Below are positions 1-5,839 of a stretch of DNA of 11,849 nucleotides, in pieces. This DNA comes from Boseongicola sp. SB0662_bin_57. GTDB lineage: Bacteria > Pseudomonadota > Alphaproteobacteria > Rhodobacterales > Rhodobacteraceae. The notes under the pieces are model-generated. The model saw nothing but the letters and a program-made list of their open reading frames with translations, had not been told where the DNA came from and made no database searches. The stretch's first letter is position 1; every line of letters begins with the position of its first letter. Position numbers and translations under genes: made by a program. The DNA is taken from NCBI GenBank assembly GCA_009839535.1, contig VXPN01000362.1:1-11849 (forward strand), read 5' to 3'.

Positions 1-64
1 AACCGCAGAGTAGCAAGGGCAAATCAAAACTGGCAACTAAATTGGGCTACACCCGGTGCCACAT

Positions 65-162
65 GCCCTTGTGGCGGAACTGGTAGACGCGCCCGATTGC
101 CATTCGGGTGGTTCGCTGCTCCAACAGCGACCGTGCGGGTTCGAAGCCCGCCAAGGGCACCA
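65..162 (+). tRNA. Class II (Leu-type) tRNA with GCC glycine anticodon
   Basis: Every helix of a cloverleaf closes. The acceptor stem GCCCTTG (65-71) pairs with CAAGGGC (152-158), followed by discriminator A159 and an encoded CCA (160-162). The D arm (74-90) matches bacterial tRNA-Leu almost base for base, including the 3-bp stem GCG/CGC. The anticodon stem CCCGA (92-96) pairs with TCGGG (104-108) around the seven-base loop TTGCCAT, so bases 99-101 read GCC, which decodes glycine GGC/GGU. The variable region (109-134) is 26 bases and forms a long arm (TCGCTG 113-118 with CAGCGA 125-130), longer than the roughly 12-15 bases usual for tRNA-Leu. The T stem GCGGG/CCCGC encloses TTCGAAG. From family knowledge, bacterial LeuRS relies on A73 and the tRNA core rather than the anticodon, so charging with leucine is a plausible inference. 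No compensating defect is visible. Two overlapping hairpins follow at 183-213 without a T run. Confidence 0.9.
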
Positions 163-261
163 GCGCCACCTGTCGCATTGTTCCGCATTGGATGCGGAGG
201 CGATGCGTCCTCCAAGCGCCCTCAAAGGCTACCAGCCTTTCGTTCAGGGGAGGATCCCATT

Positions 262-477
262 CTATTGAGCAGCCCAGCGCGCCCCAGCGCCGGCCTGGCC
301 TATCTCGCTTTTGCGTCTGGGTGAAAGGGCCGCAGCTCGGGCGTTGCCGCCCTTGGCGCGGTTGGGCACCTTGTCGGCCCTGTCGTCCTCGATCTCGCCA
401 GTGGCTATACGCATGACCTTGACGGCGCACCCTACCACGTCAGCGGGTCGTTTCTCTCCGTTCGGTCCTGTCGGCAT
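262..477 (-). CDS. Small basic protein with C-terminal RAKGGxARAxxLSPxRRxEI motif
   Basis: This is a 71-residue protein. The start is the ATG at 475-477, chosen because GGAAGGAAG lies 6-14 bases upstream on the minus strand and the N-terminus MPTGPNGEKRPADVVG begins there; a longer frame to 576 has no such signal. The pattern is that of short hypothetical proteins I recall as frequent in alphaproteobacteria: an N-terminal GxKRPADVxGxAVxVMRIATGE block, an acidic linker (EIEDDRAD), then a lysine/arginine-rich tail with KGGxARAxxLSPxRRxEI and a final ARW. The tail resembles small nucleic-acid-binding tails, but no function is established to my knowledge. It lies just downstream of the unusual tRNA and is oriented towards it. 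A sigma-70-like promoter fits upstream. Coding status is well supported; function is not known. Confidence 0.72.
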   Translation of the reverse strand: MPTGPNGEKRPADVVGCAVKVMRIATGEIEDDRADKVPNRAKGGNARAAALSPRRKSEIGQAGAGARWAAQ

Positions 478-532
478 CTCGCCACTTCCTTCCAGCCGGC
501 ATCCATGTCTAATGCATGCCCTAGATGTGAGA

Positions 533-561
533 TACATACGATGTGCGGCTGACTCCGTCAA
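533..561 (-). promoter_or_regulatory. Predicted sigma-70 promoter for the 262-477 gene
   Basis: On the minus strand a -35 hexamer TTGACG (561-556) is followed after exactly 17 bases by a -10 hexamer TATGTA (538-533). This predicts a start near 526 and a leader of about 48 bases before the ATG at 477. The surrounding bases are the most AT-rich in the left part of the window. Confidence 0.5.
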
Positions 562-566
562 CTCCG

Positions 567-609
567 AAAGCATCAATTTAGCATCTCATATATGTTGACA
601 CGATGCTTT
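567..609. repeat. 8-bp inverted repeat AAAGCATC/GATGCTTT
   Basis: AAAGCATC (567-574) is the exact reverse complement of GATGCTTT (602-609), with 27 bases between. A third copy of the core AGCATC lies at 580-585 in direct orientation. The set sits immediately upstream of the predicted minus-strand promoter, so it could be an operator or upstream activator site; it could also be the edge of an old insertion. Confidence 0.35.
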
Positions 610-911
610 AAGCCGCCTTAGCGTCATCCCCGCAAGCAACATGCTGACCCGCTCTGTCGGGTCGCCCGCTGAATAGAACAGCCCTTGTACCGGCACGGGG
701 TAGCTCCCCAGGCCCGGCGAACAGGCGGGGCATCAATCATCAGCATTGTTGTTTGCAACGGCCCGGCACCCGCTGGACCGTCTTCAGAAGCAAACGGCGG
801 GAGCAGCCCTGTCCGGCAACTCCCGCCAAGGCACAACGATGGAGTCGCCCATCATCATGACCCACTCGGAAACCGAGCGCCTCCCTTGTGCAGACCACGG
901 GAGGAATGACA
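610..911. other. Gene-free stretch between the 262-477 gene and the secreted protein gene
   Basis: I see no supported gene here. Short open frames exist on both strands (for example minus 624-836), but none has a convincing ribosome site or recognisable domain. The only clear signal is at its right end, where GGGAGG (899-904) is the Shine-Dalgarno of the next gene. The stretch may contain remnants of a lost gene. Confidence 0.4.
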
Positions 912-1223
912 ATGCGAAAGGTCATCACGGTCGCGTGTGTCGCATACGCGACCGCAACGGCCTGCCCGGCGCAAACGCTTAAGCCACTCCCGGAAGGGTT
1001 CGATCCTTGGCCACCGCCGAATTGGGAAGTTGTCGACTATCATACCGAACGCGGCCGGGCCACTCTTTGCACGACGCTGGGAGATTTTCTGCACAATGTG
1101 CCAGACTTCTCGTTTGTGGACTCAAAAGAGCTTGGCATCGCAACGTTTGAAGACTTGCTGGACGCCGCCGACGAAGTGATTGCGTTCATCGACAAGCATT
1201 GCAGAGATGCGCAGAGCCGATGA
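912..1223 (+). CDS. Small secreted protein of unknown function
   Basis: This is a 103-residue protein. The start is the ATG at 912 rather than the in-frame ATGs at 888 or 906, because the strong Shine-Dalgarno GGGAGG (899-904) is seven bases from it and only one base from 906. The N-terminus (MRK, then VITVACVAYATATACPA) looks like a signal peptide, with cleavage plausible near residues 20-22, so export to the periplasm is likely. The mature part begins with a proline-rich segment (LKPLPEGFDPWPPP) and then a mostly helical acidic region. Cys53 (TLCTTLG) and Cys97 (DKHC) could form one disulfide, as in small periplasmic proteins of the HdeA or Rap1a type; that resemblance is only structural guesswork. 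It overlaps the next gene by four bases (ATGA), indicating translational coupling. I do not recognise the family. Confidence 0.65.
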   Translation: MRKVITVACVAYATATACPAQTLKPLPEGFDPWPPPNWEVVDYHTERGRATLCTTLGDFLHNVPDFSFVDSKELGIATFEDLLDAADEVIAFIDKHCRDAQSR

Positions 1224-1462
1224 CCTCCGATGACATCAACACGAACGCCTTTGCTGCATTTCTCGCAGCACTTGGCGCAACCCTGGCAGGTGTTGACGAA
1301 TGGCCTGTCGAATTTCGCACATCAGACGAGTTTCTCGACATTCTGAAAGAAGCTCTTCAAGATTGGACGATGAACCTGGACACCCTTTCCGAGGCAGAGA
1401 AGATGATGGTCCTGACACTCTATCTCTCGCTGAAGGAAGCCGTTAAGTCTTACAAGGATTAA
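1220..1462 (+). CDS. Small acidic helical protein, translationally coupled to the secreted protein
   Basis: This is an 80-residue protein beginning MTSDDINTNAF. The ATG at 1220-1222 overlaps the TGA of the upstream gene (1221-1223), which explains the lack of a strong Shine-Dalgarno. An in-frame TTG at 1199 is possible but less likely. There is no signal peptide or membrane segment, so a cytoplasmic location is expected. The protein is acidic and predicted almost entirely helical (FAAFLAALGATLAG, then EFLDILKEALQDW, then SEAEKMMVLTLYLSLKEAVKSY). Coupling of a secreted partner to a cytoplasmic acidic partner suggests they work together, but the role is unknown. Sequence with different composition (the insertion element) begins within about 20 bases of its stop codon. 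Confidence 0.62.
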   Translation: MTSDDINTNAFAAFLAALGATLAGVDEWPVEFRTSDEFLDILKEALQDWTMNLDTLSEAEKMMVLTLYLSLKEAVKSYKD

Positions 1463-1493
1463 AGCGAGCTTGCGCGAAAGTCAAAGTGAGTCA

Positions 1494-3805
1494 CTACCGC
1501 TTTCTCTCGCCGATGGCGTCACGGACCTGGATCGCCCAGTTGAGCCTTTCCAGACCCTGCCAGACCTTTCGCGTCCCGGGGAGCGGCTGGCGCGTGGAGG
1601 GATGGGAGCCGACGAGGCGCCCGAGATCGATGACGACGGCGCGAATGTCGGGCGCCTGCCCGGCGGGCATCCTGACGACGTCCCGGTGGCCCTGCGATTC
1701 CAGCATCGTGTGAAGCAGGTCGATGTCCTCCTCCGGGAACGCCTCGGTCGCGGGGGTTTCCGGGCGCTCCCGGGCGAGGACGGTGATGTCGGCGACGTGG
1801 ACGGGGCGGTGACCGCGTCGAAGGCCAGGCACTTGCGCAGGTCGTCGGCGCTGTCCAGCCGGCGGTCCTTTGTCCGGGTCCCGGTCTTGAGTGTCCGGAA
1901 CCAGGTCTCGATCGTCCACCTTCGGCCGTACCAGCCCAGCACGGTCGCGGCGTGCGCGGCGTCGGCCTCGCCCTCCGCCGGACGCTCGGTCGTCAGCAGC
2001 AGCCAGTGCAGCGGGTCGTCGCCGTCGGCCTCGATCTCGGTGGCCGAGACGGCGAACATGGGCAGCGGGTCCGCGCCGCGGTCCCGGCGCGGCGGCACGA
2101 TCCCGACCTCCGCCGTGCGGATCTCGAGGCGGGCGACGCGCTCCTTGCGCGCGCGGGGACCGCCGGCGGCCGGGATCGTCAGTTCCGTCGTTGCGACGGG
2201 CGGCAGGGCCGCGACATGATCCCACAGGCATTCCTTCCCGCCGCCGGGCGCCGTCACGCGCTGCTTCGCCGAGCGGCTCGCGCGGACCAGCAGCGCGTCG
2301 CCGTCGTCCGCGGCGTGGGCAAGCAGGTCCCGGAAGTCGCCCTCGCGGTCGCAGACGGAGACCACGCGCGTGTCCGGGCAGGCCGCCGCCAGCTCCCGCG
2401 CCCGCCCGAGGCCCTCGACCCAGCGCCGGCTGTCCTCCTCCGGATCCTGCCGGAAGGCCGCGTCCATCGCGAACAGGCCGAGGGGCCGGCCCTCCGTCGT
2501 CACCGCGAGCCCGGCGTGGGCGAGGATGCCGACGCTGCCCTTGCCGCCGCCGCCGATCCCGTCCAGGCCCGTCGTGGCCTCCAGGCCGGTGTAGTTCAGG
2601 GCCGTCGTGTCCTGCAAGGCAAGGACCACGGGCTCCGCGCGGCAGCGGTCGGCGGTGGCCTCGAAATGCGGTTCCAGAACGTGCTCCATGGAGATCCTCG
2701 GGTTCGACAGCAGCCTGTACGCGGCCTTCTGCTCCGCCTTCGTCGGAAAGATGACCGGCAGGTCCTCCCCCATGTTCTTCAGCCAGGCCCGGCCCATGTC
2801 AACGATGCGCCGCCGCACCCGTCCGTCGGTGTGGCCCGTGCGCCCGTACTCCCGCTCCGCCCAGTCCAGGTCCGTGCCGTCGTACGCGCTGGCCAGCGTC
2901 CCGACCGGGCGGCGGTCCACGCGGCGAAGCGCCTTCCGCCAGCCGCTCTCCAGCGCCAGCACCCGCACCGTGCCGGCCTCGCCCCTGCGCCCGCCGGTCC
3001 GGCCGGCGACGGTCCAGCCCGCGCAATGGCAGCAGCAGCCGTCGTGCTCCGGGCCGACATGGGTGGAGGCCGCCACCGGGCGCACCGAATAGCGGGCCTC
3101 CCAGTCGTCAGCCACCCGTCGCGCGGCCATGCGCAGCACCTCGGACGCGAGGCCGTAAACGCGCACGCGGGGCGTCAGAAGGAACCGGTGATTGCAGATC
3201 ACGCGCGCGATGTTGGCGGCGCGGGCGTCGGCGGACCATCCGACCCACGTGTCGCGCGCCCGGAGCTGCCAGGTCGCCGACCCGAAGCCGATCCCGCCGA
3301 GGACGCCGTGGCGCTCCGAGCGGATCCAGTAGCGCACCTGGCCGCCGGGAGGCCGCGCCCATCCCAGCGGGTGATGCGCCTCCATCATCGCCACCCACAA
3401 GCGGCGGTCGCCGGCGTCGCCCACGGGATCGAGCGAGACCGGGCCGAGATCCTCCAGCGCGCAGGCCAGTCTGGTGTCGGGAACGTCACAGGCCGGGACG
3501 GCGGGCGCGGCGGCCGGATCCGGCATGTCGCGGGCGGGCGGAAGCTCGATCCCGATCCGCTCCGCGAGCGCGGGCAGCGCCGCCGCCGCCGCAGACAGGC
3601 ACGGGCGGCCGAGGGCGTTGAGCCAGCCGGTGCGCTCGCACAGCCCGCGGGCCAGCGAATGGCGCGTGTGCTCGCCCGAGCGCAAGGCGCCGGCGAGCCA
3701 GTCAAGCGTGCGCAAATCGAAATGGCGACGGCCGACCTGCATGCCCGCGTACTGCAGGAACCCGATCACCTGTACAAGTGTGGAACGTTGAAAGATGTCC
3801 GACAC
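1494..3805 (-). pseudogene. DruA-like (DUF4338)-IS4/IS50 fusion transposase, frameshifted near C-terminus
   Basis: The reading begins at a GTG (3803-3805). Residues about 25-270 resemble the DUF4338/DruA domain (LARGLCERTGW, MEAHHPLG, ICNHRFLL, GLASEVLRMAARR). Residues about 305-390 match the IS50-type DNA-binding part (DLDWAEREYG, AAYRLLSNPRIS). The catalytic DDE residues fit Asp399 (ALQDTTALNY), Asp486 (VCDREGD) and Glu633, which also sits in the IS4 signature Y626-x2-R629-x3-E633-x6-K640. After Ala667 the first frame turns into proline/serine/arginine-rich nonsense and ends at 1481. The -1 frame continues with the family C-terminus (VHVADITVLARERPETP, then RQPLPGTRKVWQGLERL) to a TAG at 1494-1496. 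The change falls at a run of four Gs (1803-1806), consistent with a 2-base gain or 1-base loss. Repaired length would be about 769 residues. It is probably inactive unless frameshifting restores the tail. Confidence 0.85.
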
Positions 3806-3814
3806 ACGGCTCGC

Positions 3815-3858
3815 GGTGAAAGTGGTGGTTAGCCTTTCCTTCCTGCGGGACTTTCACC
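3815..3858. repeat. 9-bp inverted repeat upstream of transposase start
   Basis: GGTGAAAGT (3815-3823) and ACTTTCACC (3850-3858) are perfect reverse complements separated by 26 bases. The repeat lies between the transposase GTG start and the presumed right end of the element. It could be a subterminal binding site or a leader hairpin limiting translation; neither is shown. Confidence 0.45.
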
Positions 3859-3869
3859 CGCTGCACTCA

Positions 3870-3886
3870 CGCCAGTTGACCTGGCG
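3870..3886 (-). terminator. Small hairpin downstream of the membrane protein gene
   Basis: CGCCAG (3870-3875) and CTGGCG (3881-3886) form a perfect 6-bp stem with a five-base loop, 23 bases beyond the stop codon of the minus-strand membrane protein gene. There is no T run on the minus strand after it, so it is at best a weak or Rho-assisted terminator or a transcript-stabilising hairpin. Confidence 0.25.
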
Positions 3887-3909
3887 CACCCCATGTTGGG
3901 TTTAGGCCA

Positions 3910-4362
3910 TTACTTTGACTCAGGACGCCATACACTAAGTGCAAAAAGTATTGCACCTGCAATCATAAATGGCAGGTTGATCACACTCCCAGGGGCAGTT
4001 CCGGTCGTCTCGATTGCCTTGTTCGCCCCAACCCAAAGACGCATCGCGTATTCAACCGTGAACAGCAGATAGAGTATTGGTATCAGCGCACGGTATCGGA
4101 TTGCAGCGAGCAGGTAAATCAAGCCGATTATCAACTGGGACAATCCCCATAAGCCGAATATCCCAATCACCGTCGCGGCTGCGCTATCTTGATATGAATC
4201 CAGTGGGATTGACGCAATGCTTTGCGCGCCGCCATCGTGTGCAAATAGATGATGCTGACTGCGCCAAAGGGTGAGAGCCGTGAGCGCGTAGAATAGGTAT
4301 AGCGCGATTTTGTGACCGGGAAACTGGTTGTCTAGCGATGTCGGGAAGACGTGGCGAAACAA
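3910..4362 (-). CDS. Small four-helix inner-membrane protein, unknown function
   Basis: This is a 150-residue protein. I chose the TTG at 4360-4362 (MFRHVFPTSLDN) because AAAAGGAG lies nine bases upstream on the minus strand. The frame stays open to 4506, but that extension (LRRRALLQFRAWRK) overlaps the decayed restriction gene and looks non-coding. Four hydrophobic segments fit transmembrane helices: about residues 19-33 (ALYLFYALTALTLW), 63-88 (TVIGIFGLWGLSQLIIGLIYLL), 91-111 (ALIPILYLLFTVEYAMRLWV) and 126-145. The loop between the first two carries SQHHLFAHDGGAQSIASIPLDS, which has a conserved look. I recognise the general type as an uncharacterised proteobacterial membrane protein but cannot name a function. 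Codon use is more AT-rich than the insertion element beside it. Confidence 0.75.
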   Translation of the reverse strand: MFRHVFPTSLDNQFPGHKIALYLFYALTALTLWRSQHHLFAHDGGAQSIASIPLDSYQDSAAATVIGIFGLWGLSQLIIGLIYLLAAIRYRALIPILYLLFTVEYAMRLWVGANKAIETTGTAPGSVINLPFMIAGAILFALSVWRPESK

Positions 4363-4424
4363 GTGAAAACGCTCCTTTTGGGGTTCGGTGAACGGCGGCA
4401 CAATTGCGGTTGCTTGCGCCAAAA

Positions 4425-4453
4425 GAGATAAGACACAATCTTCCTGATCGCAA
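4425..4453 (-). promoter_or_regulatory. Possible promoter of the membrane protein gene
   Basis: On the minus strand TTGCGA (4453-4448) and TATCTC (4430-4425) are separated by 17 bases, which would give a leader of about 55 bases before the TTG start. The -10 matches only three consensus positions. The site abuts the truncated 5' end of the MmeI-like pseudogene. Confidence 0.3.
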
Positions 4454-4470
4454 CTTGTCTTTCGCCAAGC

Positions 4471-5700
4471 TCGGAACTGAAGGAGCGCTCGGCGTCGCAG
4501 GAGCACTTCATCGACCTGTGCCGGATGCTTGGCGAACCGACACCGGCGGAAGCCGATCCGACGGGCGAAAGTTACTGCTTCGAACGTGGCGCACGGAAGG
4601 ACCCGGGGGCGAGGGCCGGGCCGATGTGTGGAAGCGTGGCTGCTTCACCTGGGAGTCAAGGGTCGCCGCGCAAACCTAGACGCGGCGTTCGATCAGTTGC
4701 GGCAGTACGCGCTTGCCCTGGAAAACCCGCCGCTCCTGATCGTCTCGGACATGGAGAGGTTCCGCATCCGCACCAACTGGTCGAACAGCGTTGGCGCGAT
4801 GCACGAGTTCGCGCTTGGCAATCTCGCAGACGGCGCGACGCGAGACAAGCTGCGGCAAGAGTGTCGCTGGTCTGCTTCTCCGGTGAAGACGACGCTTGGA
4901 GGCCGGAGACGCATCTGTACGGTCACCCGGTGGACAAGATCCATTCCGACCTGACGGCCAGCAGCGGCAGAGCCGGAATCGACCTGACCGGGGCGAGGCG
5001 CATCCCGGCGAACATCGGGACTGCCTTCATGGGCGACACCAAGGGCGGCCCGTTCGACGTTCCCGGCGATCTTGCGCTGGATTGGCTCCGCGTGCCAGCC
5101 AACCCGAACGGCCGGCCCAGCGCCGACGTGCTCAAGCCTTGGGTCAACGGCATGGATCTGACCCGTCGCCCGGCAGGGAAGTGGATCGTGAACTTTGGTT
5201 GGGAGATGTCGGAGGCGGAAGCGGCGCATTACGAATCGCCCTTCGCGCACGTCACGGAGCACGTCTGGCCGATGCGTTAGCGAAACCGGCGGGAGTCCTG
5301 TCGCGTCAATTGGTGGCGTCATGTCGAGCCAAGGCAGGGCATGTGGCGGGCGCTCGACGGGCTGCCGCGCTACATCGTGACTCGCCGCGTGTCCAACCAA
5401 GCATCGGCTGTTCGCCTGGCTCGACGCACACGTTTGCCCCGACAGTGCGACGATCGCAATCGCCCGCGACGACGACGTGACGTTCGATGTCCTGCACAGC
5501 CGCTTTCACGAGGAGTGATCGTTGCGGATCGGAACGAGCCTCGAAGACCGCCCCCGCTACACGCCGACAACTACGCCGACGACGCTCGCGCCGCCGCCAT
5601 CGCGGAGGCGGCCCGACGGTTGGTGGAACTGCGCGACCGTTGGCTCAATCCGCCGGAATGGGTGGAGTGGGTGGATGCCCCGGTCAGGGGGTATCCCCAA
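4471..5700 (+). pseudogene. Decayed MmeI-like fused restriction enzyme/DNA methyltransferase
   Basis: Pieces of one protein appear in order in different frames. (1) 4471-4604: SELKERSASQEHFIDL and LGEPTPAEADPTGESY. (2) After a one-base loss in the G run 4605-4609: RADVWKRGCFTWE, the start of the nuclease motif Asp-x9-Glu-x-Lys. (3) After a one-base loss at 4656-4657: KGRRANLDAAFDQLRQYALA, through NPPLLIVSDMERFRIRTNW to RDKLR. (4) Near 4850-4860 the reading jumps to VSLVCFSGEDDAW, so helical spacer and methyltransferase core are gone. (5) Target-recognition part with AFMGDTKGGPFD and LKPWVNGMDLTRRPAGKW, stopped by TAG 5278-5280, then open again to about 5394. (6) After a frame change at 5395-5398: KHRLFAWLDAHVCPD to FHEE, with TGA (5516-5518) where the family has Trp. 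(7) After a deletion between ACGCCGAC repeats (5561-5568, 5573-5580): ARRLVELRDRWLNPPEWVEW. The first dozen or so residues and the extreme C-terminus are also missing. Confidence 0.87.
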
Positions 5701-5839
5701 GTGTTGCGGCTAAAATTCTTGTTGCGGTGGCTCAAGGGTGTCAGGCTGAACAGCGGCATCTCTGGAATGTCTGCAACATAGCATTTTGCATGCCACGCGC
5801 ATTCATTGGATATAAGTCCCAAGGAGAACCAGAGTTGCC

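Larger units (their letters stand above)
1476..3858 (-). mobile_element. IS4/IS50-type insertion sequence (ends approximate)
   Basis: The block is defined by one long transposase gene on the minus strand and by GC content visibly higher than either flank. The exact ends are not resolved. The only matching outer bases I find are GAAAGTC (1476-1482) and GACTTTC (3849-3855), a 7-bp inverted pair, and no 9-bp target duplication of the Tn5 kind is visible beside them. A 9-bp inverted repeat, GGTGAAAGT (3815-3823) and ACTTTCACC (3850-3858), lies between the transposase start and the right end and may include transposase-binding sequence or form a leader hairpin. The element lies between two apparently intact genes, so it did not disrupt a recognisable reading frame. 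Confidence 0.6.

Noticed and set aside
65..162. Possibility that the tRNA is an integration-site remnant with a duplicated 3' end
   Set aside because: I looked for a second copy of its 3' end (GGTTCGAAGCCCG) and an integrase gene in the window and found neither.
595..623. Plus-strand TTGACA considered as a promoter -35 box
   Set aside because: At 17 bases the -10 position reads TTAGCG, a poor match, and no gene starts soon after.
624..836. 70-codon minus-strand open frame
   Set aside because: It has no Shine-Dalgarno, no domain, and overlaps competing frames on both strands.
1952..3832. Long plus-strand open frame of 626 codons opposite the transposase
   Set aside because: It is a shadow of the very GC-rich transposase gene: alanine/arginine/proline-rich, with no domain, while the minus strand carries all catalytic motifs.
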